Part shown: positions 34,318 through 43,020 of the stretch, piece by piece | Numbering within the stretch: position 1 is the stretch's first letter | Layout of the letters: every line of letters starts with the position of its first letter | Assembly: GCA_000381625.1 (NCBI GenBank) | Contig: KB906767.1 | Coordinates: 5,447,357 to 5,511,356 of the forward strand | Length of the DNA stretch: 64,000 nt | From: Bryobacterales bacterium KBS 96 | GTDB lineage: Bacteria > Acidobacteriota > Terriglobia > Bryobacterales > Bryobacteraceae | Direction: 5' to 3' | Program-made: the position numbers and the translations under genes | The notes under the pieces: model-generated | Databases searched by the model: none | Told to the model about the DNA's origin: nothing | Seen by the model: the letters and a program-made list of their open reading frames with translations, nothing else

Positions 34318-36717
34318 ATGCAAATTCCAATAGAAACTCTACGGGTTGGGAACGGGCGAGGCGTGCCTCGCCACTCCGGGAATCGGGCATGCGCGCCTCG
34401 CCGACGCGGCGCGATCTGTGGGTTGCTGATCGGCCTGCTCGCCCAACCGCTGTTGCCGCAGACGCCGGCTGGCCTGCCCGCGCCGCCGGTTCCGCCGCCG
34501 GGGGTTCAGATTGAACGCGGGGGTAGCGGCATCGCCAGTTTTTCGACCACCACCAGCCAGGTGATCGTAAACGTAACCGTCACCGGACGCGACGGGAAAC
34601 CTGTAACGAATCTGACGAAAGATGATTTTCTGGTGTACGAAGACGGCAAACCGCAAACTCTGTTGGCTTGCCAGTTTGAGCAGCTCGGCACAAAACCGCT
34701 GCCGCCGCTCGAAATTCCCGTGGCTAGCTCGTTCGCACAGAGGCAGCCGCGGAGGCCTCCTGCAACGCCCAAAGCCTCACCTCAACCAGCACCAGCGCCC
34801 GAGTCTGAGGACGGCCGGCTGTCGAAGTATCAGGACCGGCGCTTAATCGTCATTCTTTTCGATTTCTCATCCATGGAGCCGGCTGAACAGGTGCGGTCGC
34901 GCGATGCCGCGCTGAAGTTTCTCGCGACGCAGATGACCGCCAGCGACATGGTTTCCATCATGGTGTTCGGGAGCGATCTGGAAACTGTGCAGGACTTCAC
35001 TTCGGACCGCGACCAGCTGACCTCCGTGATCCAGCGCTTTCATATCGGCGAATCGAGCGAATTGGCCTCGGTAGCCGATGCGGGGCCCGATGCTCAAGAC
35101 CAGAGCGGCATGTTTACTCCGGATGACACCGAGTTCAACATCTTCAATACCGACCGCAAGCTGGCGGCGCTCGAAGAGGCCGCGCGGAAGCTCTCGGCTT
35201 ATCCGGAAAAGAAGGCGTTGGTGTATATCGCGAGCGGTGTTCCGAAGACGGGTGTCGATAACCAGTCTCAACTGGAGGCGACGGTGAATGCCGCGGTTCG
35301 CTCGAATGTTTCCTTTTACCCGATTGATGCGCGAGGCTTAGTGGCCCAGGCGCCGGGTGGGGACGCGACTCAGGCGGGCGCGGTCGGTAATAACCTCTAC
35401 AGCGGCGGCGGGCAGAGAAGCCAGCGCGACAGCTTCGAAGATTCGCAGGAGACTCTCTACACACTAGCGCAGGATACCGGCGGCAAAGCGCTGCTCGACT
35501 CGAACGATCTCACCGACGGATTGCGCCAGGTGCAGCAACAAATCAATAGCTACTACTTGCTGGCGTATGAGAGCAAGAACCCGGCGCAAGATGGCAGATA
35601 CCGGACGATTCAAGTGAAGCTAGCGCCGCGTCTCGCGGACTTGCGGGCGAAGTTGGATTACCGCAAAGGGTATTTCGGTCCTACGACATTTGCGCGGATG
35701 AAGGACACCGACAAGGAGACGCAGCTCCAAATGGCGATTAACAGCGGAAATCCGGTGACGGACCTTCCGATCGCCCTGGAACTCGACTATTTCCGCCTGG
35801 CCAAGGACAAATACTTCGTGCCGATCACGGTTCGCATCCCCGGGTCCGCTTTGCAGTTTCAGGCAAAAGGGTCGAAGCGAGCCACCGCTTTAGATTTCAT
35901 CGCCCAGGTGCGCGACGCCAAGGGACGCGCGGCCGCCTCGGTGCGCGACACAATTCCTCTGAAGGTCAACGAGGCGGTCGCTGGAGAAGTGAGCCGCAAG
36001 CAGGTCCAATACGATACCGGCTTGACGCTGCCGCCCGGAAAATACACGCTGCATTTCGCAGCCAGGGAAAACGGCGAGGGCAAGGTGGGCACCTTTCAGA
36101 CGGCATTCACGGTGCCGGACCTCGGCGGGGACAAGGCACTGCGGCTGAGTTCGCTGGTGCTGAGCAATCAGATTCAACCGGCAAATGATCAGCTTGCGGG
36201 CGTTAAGAACAGCAAGAAACTGATTGCGCAGAATCCTCTCGTAACAGAGGGACAAAGGATCGTGCCGAATGTCACCCGCGTGTTTCGTCCTGGCCAGAAT
36301 CTATATGCCTTCCTGGAGGTCTACGATCCGACTGTGCCCGAAAACCTTCCGGCGAACTTCAAAATCGCGAGCGTGAGTTCCAGCCTGGCGCTTTACCAGG
36401 GAAACAAGATGGTCCTCGAAACGCCGCCGTCGCAGCTCCGGCGCTTTAACTCGAAACGCGATAATACTCTGGAGCTGCATCTTCAGGCCAGCTTGAAAGA
36501 TGTCGCTCCTGGCCGCTATACGTGCCAGGTGAATGTGATTGACGAATTAGGCCGCAAGTTCGCTTTCCCGCGCGTCCCGGTAGTGGTCATGCAGAGCACC
36601 AGCCAGGCCGAAGCGGGCGCCGAAAACTCTATGCGGTGGGCGGACCTGGCTGAGCTACGCCGTGCTTTCGCCAAATTGCCGCCCTTTAACCGCGCCCGCA
36701 ACCCTGCTAAAATGTGA
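34318..36717 (+). CDS. VWFA-related acidobacterial domain protein, secreted
   Basis: This 799-residue protein has a short N-terminal tail, a hydrophobic signal-like segment (CGLLIGLLAQPLLPQT) and then a beta domain with VIVNVTVTGRDGKPVTNLTK. A von Willebrand A domain (about 170-430) follows, with VILFDFSSMEP, where the metal-site motif DxSxS is present only in part (last Ser replaced by Met). A C-terminal beta-sandwich region makes up the rest. Such proteins are periplasmic or surface proteins linked to receptor-like barrels. It directly follows the barrel gene. The first 30 codons overlap a dispersed palindrome, so the true N-terminus is uncertain. Confidence 0.85.
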   Translation: MQIPIETLRVGNGRGVPRHSGNRACAPRRRGAICGLLIGLLAQPLLPQTPAGLPAPPVPPPGVQIERGGSGIASFSTTTSQVIVNVTVTGRDGKPVTNLTKDDFLVYEDGKPQTLLACQFEQLGTKPLPPLEIPVASSFAQRQPRRPPATPKASPQPAPAPESEDGRLSKYQDRRLIVILFDFSSMEPAEQVRSRDAALKFLATQMTASDMVSIMVFGSDLETVQDFTSDRDQLTSVIQRFHIGESSELASVADAGPDAQDQSGMFTPDDTEFNIFNTDRKLAALEEAARKLSAYPEKKALVYIASGVPKTGVDNQSQLEATVNAAVRSNVSFYPIDARGLVAQAPGGDATQAGAVGNNLYSGGGQRSQRDSFEDSQETLYTLAQDTGGKALLDSNDLTDGLRQVQQQINSYYLLAYESKNPAQDGRYRTIQVKLAPRLADLRAKLDYRKGYFGPTTFARMKDTDKETQLQMAINSGNPVTDLPIALELDYFRLAKDKYFVPITVRIPGSALQFQAKGSKRATALDFIAQVRDAKGRAAASVRDTIPLKVNEAVAGEVSRKQVQYDTGLTLPPGKYTLHFAARENGEGKVGTFQTAFTVPDLGGDKALRLSSLVLSNQIQPANDQLAGVKNSKKLIAQNPLVTEGQRIVPNVTRVFRPGQNLYAFLEVYDPTVPENLPANFKIASVSSSLALYQGNKMVLETPPSQLRRFNSKRDNTLELHLQASLKDVAPGRYTCQVNVIDELGRKFAFPRVPVVVMQSTSQAEAGAENSMRWADLAELRRAFAKLPPFNRARNPAKM
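34355..34372. repeat. Palindrome inside the N-terminal part of the VWFA gene
   Basis: GGCGAGGC-GT-GCCTCGCC is a perfect 8-bp stem with a 2-base loop. CGCGCCTCGCCGACGCG follows 20 bases later. Both lie in codons 13-32 and give Arg-rich, unconserved residues before the signal-like segment, which suggests an inserted repeat. Confidence 0.6.
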
Positions 36718-36851
36718 ATAGTCTTTGACCGCATCCGTCCTCTCTACGAGTGCCATTTCTGGCCGCCTTTCCCGTATCGCAGTTTTTTCGGTTCGGTTTT
36801 CTGAGCAGTCCGACAAAGACGTTTATTCTAGATTGGGGAGCCTTTAACACG

Positions 36852-37172
36852 ATGAAACTATTCGTCGGAAACCTTAGTTTCCAGACCACTGAGGATGAAG
36901 TTCTTCGCGCCTTCACGCCGTATGGCAACGTGGAGAGCGTCAGTGTACTTACGGACAGGATGACTGGCCAATCGCGTGGATTCGGATTTGTCGAAATGCC
37001 GGATCGCACGGAAGCACAGAACGCGATTAACGCTTTGAACGGCGCTGAATTGAACGGACGCGCCTTGAATGTGAATGAAGCTCGCCCGAAGACCGAGGGC
37101 GGTGGTTTCGGCGGGGGTAAGCCCAAAGGCGGCTTCGGTGGGCACAAAAGCCGCCGTGAACCCCGCTGGTAA
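36852..37172 (+). CDS. RNA-binding protein with one RRM domain
   Basis: This 106-residue protein has a complete RNA recognition motif: RNP2 LFVGNL (3-8) and RNP1 RGFGFVEM (about 39-46), followed by LNGAELNGRALNVNEARP. The tail is Gly-rich (GGGFGGGKPKGGFGG) and basic, like glycine-rich cold-shock RNA-binding proteins. It likely binds single-stranded RNA in the cytoplasm and may act as an RNA chaperone under cold or stress. The ATG at 36852 is preceded by conserved spacing; a longer upstream reading has no family match. Confidence 0.93.
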   Translation: MKLFVGNLSFQTTEDEVLRAFTPYGNVESVSVLTDRMTGQSRGFGFVEMPDRTEAQNAINALNGAELNGRALNVNEARPKTEGGGFGGGKPKGGFGGHKSRREPRW

Positions 37173-37275
37173 ACATACTCCGGTAGGTTGAATTTAAGCG
37201 CAAGGCGGCCTCCGTGACGGCGAGTTCGGAGGCCCCTAAGACAACTTCGGCGCGAAGCACGAAGGGAGATATAAC

Positions 37276-37608
37276 ATGGCAGGTCGTGGACCGCAAACTT
37301 TCAAAAAACGTCAGAAGGAACAACAGCGCAAAGAAAAACAGCAGGAAAAACTGGCCCGACGGCTGCAACGTAAACACGACGCCCTGCACGGAATAACGAC
37401 GGAAGATGCAGACGGGGAACCGCTCGATGGCGAGCCGCTGGACGGCGAAACACCTGACGAGACGAATCCCGATGGCGAAGCAGTGGAGCACCCGGTAGCG
37501 GAGCACCCAAATCCGCCGGCGGAGCAGCCGAAATCGCAGGCGGAGCACCCGCAACCGGAAGCAAAGCATCCGGAACCGCCCTCGGATTCCAGTTCTTCCG
37601 GCGAATAG
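37276..37608 (+). CDS. Small charged protein, basic head and acidic repeat tail
   Basis: This 110-residue protein has a basic N-terminus (MAGRGPQTFKKRQKEQQRKE, 1-40) rich in Lys, Arg and Gln, and an acidic, proline-rich tail of short repeats (DGEPLDGEPLDGE, then HPxPxAEHP units). The basic head resembles small proteins seen near RRM genes in Acidobacteriota and Myxococcota; the function is unknown and RNA or ribosome association is only a guess. It follows the RRM gene by 103 bp, with a GGGAG ribosome site before the ATG. Confidence 0.7.
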   Translation: MAGRGPQTFKKRQKEQQRKEKQQEKLARRLQRKHDALHGITTEDADGEPLDGEPLDGETPDETNPDGEAVEHPVAEHPNPPAEQPKSQAEHPQPEAKHPEPPSDSSSSGE

Positions 37609-37779
37609 CCGGAGCCTTACCGGTTCCACGAAGCTGATGATGAGCGAGATGACCCCCGATAAAGAAACGGTCAATTGGACTCGCACGGAACCCCGACTCT
37701 CAGGGACGGGATTGCTGCGATGCGTTATGTTTTCTGAGCAACAGTTACTCTGAAAACGTAGTTTCTCGGCCAGATCCCT

Positions 37780-38970
37780 ATGCGCATTTTATTGTTCAGC
37801 GGCAAGGGCGGCGTCGGCAAAACCAGCGTCGCCGCGGCGACAGGCATTCGTTTGGCCGAACTCGGTCATCGTACGCTCGTCATGAGCGTCGATCCGGCAC
37901 ATAGCCTCGCCGATTCATTCGATCTGAACGATGCCCTGTTCCACGGCACGACGTCCGATCCCAAACAGGTTCGTGACCGGCTGTCTATTCAGGAAGTAAA
38001 TGTGAATGCCGAGGTGAAGCGGCACTGGAACGAAATTTCCTCTTACGTCACTTCTATTTTGCGGACCAGCGGTCTTGGCGAAGTAGAAGCGGAAGAGATG
38101 GCGATCTTCCCGGGCATGGAAGAGCTCAGCGCCATGATGTACGTGAACATGTACCGGAAGGAGCAGACCTTCGACGTAATCGTGCTCGATTGCGCTCCTA
38201 CCGCCGAATCGCTGCGCTTCATCAGCATGCCCACCACGCTCGATTGGTATATGAAGCACGTTTTCAAGCTGCAGCGAAGCCTCCTTCGCGCAGTGCGCCC
38301 CATCGCAAACCGCGTGGCGCCGGTTGAGCTGCCGCCTGACAACTACTTCAAAAACATCGAGAGCCTTTTCTCGAAAATCCAAGGTATCGACACTCTCCTC
38401 GAAGATCCCCAAATCAGCAGCGTCCGGCTGGTCACGAACCCCGAGAAAATGGTCCTCCGCGAGACCCAGCGCGCGTTTGTCTACTTCTCCCTGCATGGCC
38501 TCACCGTGGATCGCATCATCGTGAACCGGGTGCTTCCCGCCGAAATTCAAGATACGTTCTTCGATGCCTGGCGCGCCTCCCAGGAAAAGACTATCGAGGA
38601 AATCGAGGCCTATTTTTCCCCGGTCCCGATTTCCAAAATTCCCTTATTCCAGCACGAAGTTCTCGGCTACGAGCGTTTGCGGGCCCTTGCGCAAATCCTG
38701 TACGGCGCCAACGACGATCCGAGCGCGATCACCCAGGTAAGCCCACCTTACACTTTTATGCGAAACGGCGACCACTACGAGATCCAGTTGCGCGTCCCCT
38801 TCGCCGAAAAATCCGAGATTGGGCTTTTTAAAAAAGACGACGAACTCGTGGTTGAGATTGGCACTGTCAGGCGGCACGTTGGACTGCCAACTTCCATGGC
38901 CGCCCTTGAGCCCGCGCGCGCCCGGCTGGAAAAGAATATATTGGTGGTGGAGATGAGGAAGGCAGTATGA
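37780..38970 (+). CDS. ArsA/GET3-family ATPase
   Basis: This 396-residue protein has a deviant Walker A (GKGGVGKTS, 8-16), DPAHSLADSF after the first sheet, and DCAPTAES, the switch II region. Residues about 310-396 form the extra C-terminal beta domain of ArsA_HSP20 type (YEIQLRVPF, DELVVEIG). Bacterial members carry out ATP-driven export or chaperone-like delivery; real arsenite export needs ArsB, which is not adjacent. The gene overlaps the next ATG (ATGA). Role is therefore open; a Get3-like targeting or a photosynthesis-unrelated chaperone task is possible. Confidence 0.88.
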   Translation: MRILLFSGKGGVGKTSVAAATGIRLAELGHRTLVMSVDPAHSLADSFDLNDALFHGTTSDPKQVRDRLSIQEVNVNAEVKRHWNEISSYVTSILRTSGLGEVEAEEMAIFPGMEELSAMMYVNMYRKEQTFDVIVLDCAPTAESLRFISMPTTLDWYMKHVFKLQRSLLRAVRPIANRVAPVELPPDNYFKNIESLFSKIQGIDTLLEDPQISSVRLVTNPEKMVLRETQRAFVYFSLHGLTVDRIIVNRVLPAEIQDTFFDAWRASQEKTIEEIEAYFSPVPISKIPLFQHEVLGYERLRALAQILYGANDDPSAITQVSPPYTFMRNGDHYEIQLRVPFAEKSEIGLFKKDDELVVEIGTVRRHVGLPTSMAALEPARARLEKNILVVEMRKAV

Positions 38971-39221
38971 ATGGTGCTTCAAATCCTGAGATGCCCGGCA
39001 GTTCCCGCGGCGACGCTGCCGGAAATGCAAATACCACCTGCGAGGCGGCAAGCGATGCCTTCTGGAAGCTAATGGAAGCGTGCGGCCTTCCGCGCGAGGC
39101 GACGTCGCATTTCCGGCAGGCCCGTATTGAAGTGCTGAAGGGCGTGCGCGAAGTGATCGACCATCGCATTGAAAATCTCTCCCGCGCAAACCGCAAGGGG
39201 ACCCGGGTCGCGGTCGACTAG
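38967..39221 (+). CDS. Small hypothetical protein coupled to the ArsA-like ATPase
   Basis: This 84-residue soluble protein begins with an Asn/Gly/Ala-rich unstructured part and then has a helical region (EATSHFRQARIEVLKGVREVID). Its ATG overlaps the ATPase stop by four bases, which means translational coupling and likely a shared function or complex. I do not recognise a domain. The next gene, argF, starts 107 bp later with its own operator. Confidence 0.65.
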   Translation: MNGASNPEMPGSSRGDAAGNANTTCEAASDAFWKLMEACGLPREATSHFRQARIEVLKGVREVIDHRIENLSRANRKGTRVAVD

Positions 39222-39280
39222 CCCCGCTGGAAATCGACAGTTCCCTGGATTCCAGCAGCTACTTGCATGTGGCGGCGCAA

Positions 39281-39314
39281 TGTGTAATTATTCAATCTGG
39301 TGAATAAAAATTCA
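39281..39314. promoter_or_regulatory. Tandem ArgR-type operator (ARG boxes) upstream of argF
   Basis: TGAATAAAAATTCA at 39301-39314 is a perfect match to the ARG box core, and TGTGTAATTATTCA at 39281-39294 matches its right half. The starts are 20 bp apart, close to the 21 bp spacing of paired 18-bp boxes. They lie 15-48 bp before the argF start codon. Arginine-loaded ArgR bound here would repress argF-argG. ArgR itself is not in the window. Confidence 0.78.
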
Positions 39315-39328
39315 CTGGAGCATCTAAA

Positions 39329-40270
39329 TTGGCCGCGACGCTTTTTCATCCTGTTTCCCACGCCGGAACCACCGACCTCCGCTCCGACCTCGATCTGTCC
39401 TCCGAGGCCCTGGCGCAGGTTCTTGACACAACGCAGCAAGTGAAACAGTCGCGCCAGCGTTTTGCTTCGGCGTTGAAAGGCCGGTCCATCGCGCTGTTGT
39501 TCGAAAAGCCGTCTTTGCGCACGCGAATGACCTTCGAACTCGCGGCAAAGCAGCTTGGCGGAGATGCGGTGACCCAGGCCGGCATTATCGGCGAACGGGA
39601 GCCGTTGAAGGACATTGCGCGGAATCTCGACCGCTGGACCGATGCGATTGTCGCGCGTACGTTTTCTCAAAAGACGATTGACGATCTCGCACACTGGTCG
39701 CGCGTTCCGGTCGTCAATGCTCTGAGCGATCTCTATCATCCCTGCCAGGCGCTCGCCGATATCTTCACGCTGAAAGAACAGTTCGGCCGCCTGAAGGGCC
39801 TGAAGCTGACATATGTCGGAGACGGCAACAACGTAGCGCACTCGCTGCTCCTCGGTTGTTCACGGCTCGGAATCAACATATCGCTTGCGACACCAGCCGG
39901 TTACGAGCCCAACGCGGATATCGTCGAACAGGCCCGCTGCTTTGCCGAGTCGTCGGGCGCCGAGATTCAGATCACGAACGATCCGCACGACGCCGTAATT
40001 GCGGCAAATGCCGTCTATACCGATGTCTGGACTAGCATGGGGCAGGAATCCGAAGCCGCCGAGCGCAAAGAAATCTTTGCGCAGTATCAAGTCGACGACG
40101 AATTGATGAGCGAAGCGCGCCAGGATGCGGTCTTTATGCACTGCCTGCCGGCAAAGCGGGGGCAGGAAGTGACGGACGCGGTGATCGAATCGCCGCAATC
40201 GGTCGTGTTCGATCAGGCGGAAAATCGCCTTCATGTGCAAAAAGCGCTGTTATTGATGCTGCTGCAATAG
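39329..40270 (+). CDS. argF: Ornithine carbamoyltransferase
   Basis: OTCase makes citrulline from ornithine and carbamoyl phosphate in arginine synthesis, in the cytoplasm as a trimer. The 313-residue protein has FEKPSLRTRMTFE (carbamoyl-phosphate loop), HPCQALAD, and near the C-terminus HCLPAKRG. The start is a TTG at 39329, with a CTGGAG ribosome site about eight bases upstream. It is followed by argG after 112 bp. Together they form an argininosuccinate branch unit likely controlled by the ArgR boxes just upstream. Confidence 0.96.
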   Translation: MAATLFHPVSHAGTTDLRSDLDLSSEALAQVLDTTQQVKQSRQRFASALKGRSIALLFEKPSLRTRMTFELAAKQLGGDAVTQAGIIGEREPLKDIARNLDRWTDAIVARTFSQKTIDDLAHWSRVPVVNALSDLYHPCQALADIFTLKEQFGRLKGLKLTYVGDGNNVAHSLLLGCSRLGINISLATPAGYEPNADIVEQARCFAESSGAEIQITNDPHDAVIAANAVYTDVWTSMGQESEAAERKEIFAQYQVDDELMSEARQDAVFMHCLPAKRGQEVTDAVIESPQSVVFDQAENRLHVQKALLLMLLQ

Positions 40271-40382
40271 CCGCGCACAAAACTGCCCGCCAGAGCGGCG
40301 CTTCTCCAAATTCAAGCGGAGGCTCCAATCGGCGCAGCCCCTCTATGCGAACTTGGTTATCGGAACAGGAGAAAACTGGAAA

Positions 40383-41591
40383 TTGAGCAAAGTGAATGCA
40401 AAAAAGGTGGCGCTCGCCTATTCGGGTGGTCTCGATACGTCCATCATCATTCCATGGCTGAAAGAACACTATGCCTGTGAAGTGGTCGCCGTGTGCGGCG
40501 ATATCGGGCAGGGTGGTGAAGAACTCGACGGATTGAAAGAGAAGGCGCTGAAGACAGGCGCGTCCGAAGTGTACGTCGAAGACATGCGCGAGGAGTTTGT
40601 CAGCGATTATCTTTGGAAGCTGGTGCGCTCAGGCGGCATCTACGAGCATAAATATCTTCTCGGCACATCTATTGCGCGGCCACTGCTCGCGAAGCGCCAG
40701 GCTGAAGTAGCGCTGAAGACCGGGTGCGACGCTCTCGCCCACGGCTGCACCGGCAAGGGCAACGATCAGGTGCGTTTCGAGCTGACTTACAAGGCCATTG
40801 CGCCGCACCTGCCCGTAATCGCCCCCTGGCGTGAATGGGACATCGTCTCCCGCGAAGACGCCATTGAATACGCCAAGAAGCACAATGTGCCAATCGCACA
40901 AAGCACAACCAAAATTTACAGCCGCGACCGCAACATCTGGCACATCTCCCACGAAGGCGGAGAGTTGGAAGATCCGGCCAACGCCGCTCCCGAACACATC
41001 TGGATGTTGACGAAGAGTGCGAAAGAAGCTCCGGATACGGCGGCCGAGGTGACCATCGGCTTCGAAGCCGGAAAGCCCGTCAGCTTGAACGGCAAAAAGC
41101 TCGCGGGTGTTCCGCTGCTCGAAGAATTGAACCGGCTCGGTGGAGAGCACGGCATCGGGCGAATCGATCTGGTGGAGAACCGCTTCGTCGGCATGAAATC
41201 GCGCGGCTGTTACGAGACGCCGGGCGGGACAATCCTGATGGCGGCGGCTCGCGAACTCGAAGCGCTCACGCTCGATCGCTACACGATGCACTACAAGCAG
41301 CAGATCGAACTCGATTACGCCGAGATGGTTTACAACGGTCTGTGGTTTACGCCGCTTCGCGAAGCGCTCGACGCATTCTTTGAGACAGTCGCGCGGCCGG
41401 TGACAGGTGAAATCACGATGCGGCTCTTCAAAGGCAATCTGGAGCCCGTCAGCCGCAAGAGCCCGAATTCGCTTTATAGCTTGAACATCGCCAGCTTTAC
41501 AATGGGCGCCGAATACGATCAGAAAGACGCGCTTGGGTTCATCAACTTGATTGGCCTGCCGATAAAAGTCCGCGCCTCGTTGAAACAATAA
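40383..41591 (+). CDS. argG: Argininosuccinate synthase
   Basis: ArgG joins citrulline and aspartate with ATP. The 402-residue protein has the ATP-pyrophosphatase motif ALAYSGGLDTS near the start, then HGCTGKGNDQVRFE and the C-terminal tetramer region with TLDRYTMHYKQ-like sequence. The start is a TTG at 40383; an AGGAG ribosome site lies 11 bases upstream. A TTG at 40353 and a GTG at 40392 are alternatives. It lies after argF on the same strand, whereas argH is about 29 kb away. Confidence 0.96.
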   Translation: MSKVNAKKVALAYSGGLDTSIIIPWLKEHYACEVVAVCGDIGQGGEELDGLKEKALKTGASEVYVEDMREEFVSDYLWKLVRSGGIYEHKYLLGTSIARPLLAKRQAEVALKTGCDALAHGCTGKGNDQVRFELTYKAIAPHLPVIAPWREWDIVSREDAIEYAKKHNVPIAQSTTKIYSRDRNIWHISHEGGELEDPANAAPEHIWMLTKSAKEAPDTAAEVTIGFEAGKPVSLNGKKLAGVPLLEELNRLGGEHGIGRIDLVENRFVGMKSRGCYETPGGTILMAAARELEALTLDRYTMHYKQQIELDYAEMVYNGLWFTPLREALDAFFETVARPVTGEITMRLFKGNLEPVSRKSPNSLYSLNIASFTMGAEYDQKDALGFINLIGLPIKVRASLKQ

Positions 41592-41627
41592 GCGGGCGCG
41601 CCGCGAGGATCTACAATACTGTGGCGC

Positions 41628-41679
41628 CTTCAGCTTGCCGAGAGCGGGCAGTTGATTGCCCGCTCTCGGCAAGCTGAAG
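41628..41679. repeat. Perfect 23-bp inverted repeat (hairpin)
   Basis: The left arm at 41628-41650 (CTTCAGCTTGCCGAGAGCGG...) and right arm at 41657-41679 are exact complements around the six-base loop GTTGAT. It follows argG by 36 bp and precedes the LarA-like gene. It could end argG transcription, but a U-tract is lacking. GGCAAGCTGAAG is shared with the element at 16255-16341. Confidence 0.9.
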
Positions 41680-41733
41680 TTTCGCTCACTGCAACGGACT
41701 CCTCGGTTTTGCTTCCCCTCGTATCATGGAAGT

Positions 41734-43017
41734 ATGCGAGTCGAAGCGGCGTTCGGAAAGAGGAGTCTCTCGTTGGAACTCCCCGACGGTCCTCGTTACG
41801 AGGTGTTGGAGGCTCGATCGGCACGAGCGCTAAGCGACGTTGGCAAGGCCCTGGCCGATGCTCTGGATTCGCCGATCGGACGGCCGCCGCTGAAGGAACT
41901 GGCGCGCGATCGTAAGACGGCGGCAATTTCGGTTTGCGACATTACACGCCCCGCTCCTAACAAACTCACGCTGCCACCTATCCTCGATCGGCTGCACGCT
42001 GCCGGAATCACCGCGGAAGACATTACCATCCTGATTGCAACCGGACTGCACCGGCCCTCCACGTCCGATGAACTCGACGTCATTCTCGGGAGAGAGATTG
42101 CTTCCCGTTATCGCGTGGTGAACCACAATGCGCGAGAAATAGGGCAGCATCACTTCCTGGGCAAAACAGCGCGAGGGACTCCTGTTTATATCGACGAACG
42201 TTTCATCGCCGCCGATCTTCACATCACGCTCGGTTTCATCGAGCAGCACCTGATGCTCGGATTTTCAGGCGGCCGTAAATTGGTGGCGCCCGGCCTTGCC
42301 GCGCAGGACACCATCAAGGTGCTTCACTCGCCGCTGTTCATGCGCGAACCGAAGGCGATTGAAGGCTCGATAGACGATAATCCGCTGCACCAGGAACTGC
42401 TCGAGATCGCGCGCATGGCGCGTCACGACTTTATGCTCGATGTCGCTCTGACGCGGACACGCGACATTGCCGGCGTGTTTGCGGGCGATCCGGTCGAGGC
42501 GCATGCAGCGGGCGTAAGGTTCGTGAGCGAGTCGCTGCTGGAAACCATACCGGAGCCAGTGGATGCCGTCATCACAACGGCGGCGGGTTATCCGTTGGAC
42601 CTGACCTTCTACCAGGCCGTGAAGGGCATCACTGCGGCGCAACACATTCTGAAGCCGGGTGGAAAAATTCTGTTGATTGCCGAATGCGATGAAGGCGCGG
42701 GAGCCCGCGAATTTGCGGAGAAGCTGCGGCATCTGAAGACATACGAGTCGTTCCTCGACGAGCTGAAAGCCGGTCCCGTAACGGTCGATCAGTGGCAGTT
42801 GGAGAAACTGGCGTTGGTGGGAACCAAGTTCGACGTTTTGTTCTACACACCGGGATTGGCGAAAGCGGCCAGCGGCGGCCTCGCTGCAAAAATGTACGAC
42901 AGCGTGGGTGAAGCGTTGCAAGCCTTGACGGCAGGTTTGCCCGCGAACGCGCGAATTGCGGTGATTCCTGAGGGCCCGTATGTCTATGCGAGAGTCGCGG
43001 AGCCGGTGGCCGCGTAG
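41734..43017 (+). CDS. LarA-like nickel-dependent racemase family protein
   Basis: This 427-residue cytoplasmic protein matches the LarA/DUF2088 family: SVCDITRPAPN near the N-terminus, ATGLHRPST (where nucleotide cofactor contact is expected), and GFIEQHLMLGFSGGRKLVAPGLA with the histidine and lysine-type catalytic segment. LarA interconverts lactate enantiomers with a nickel-pincer nucleotide made by LarB, LarC and LarE, none of which is in the window. Other members act on other 2-hydroxy acids. The ATG at 41734 was chosen because the family start MRVEAAFG follows; earlier codons overlap the hairpin. Confidence 0.85.
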   Translation: MRVEAAFGKRSLSLELPDGPRYEVLEARSARALSDVGKALADALDSPIGRPPLKELARDRKTAAISVCDITRPAPNKLTLPPILDRLHAAGITAEDITILIATGLHRPSTSDELDVILGREIASRYRVVNHNAREIGQHHFLGKTARGTPVYIDERFIAADLHITLGFIEQHLMLGFSGGRKLVAPGLAAQDTIKVLHSPLFMREPKAIEGSIDDNPLHQELLEIARMARHDFMLDVALTRTRDIAGVFAGDPVEAHAAGVRFVSESLLETIPEPVDAVITTAAGYPLDLTFYQAVKGITAAQHILKPGGKILLIAECDEGAGAREFAEKLRHLKTYESFLDELKAGPVTVDQWQLEKLALVGTKFDVLFYTPGLAKAASGGLAAKMYDSVGEALQALTAGLPANARIAVIPEGPYVYARVAEPVAA

Positions 43018-43020
43018 TTG

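Noticed and set aside
37780-38970. Arsenic resistance operon around the ArsA-like ATPase
   Set aside because: No arsB, arsR, arsC or arsD next to it; the ArsB-like fragment at 2-154 is far away.
39263-39291. Sigma-70 promoter TTGCAT with a weak -10 near TAATTA before argF
   Set aside because: The -35 is fair but no -10 fits well; position overlapping the ARG boxes is sensible but too weak to call.
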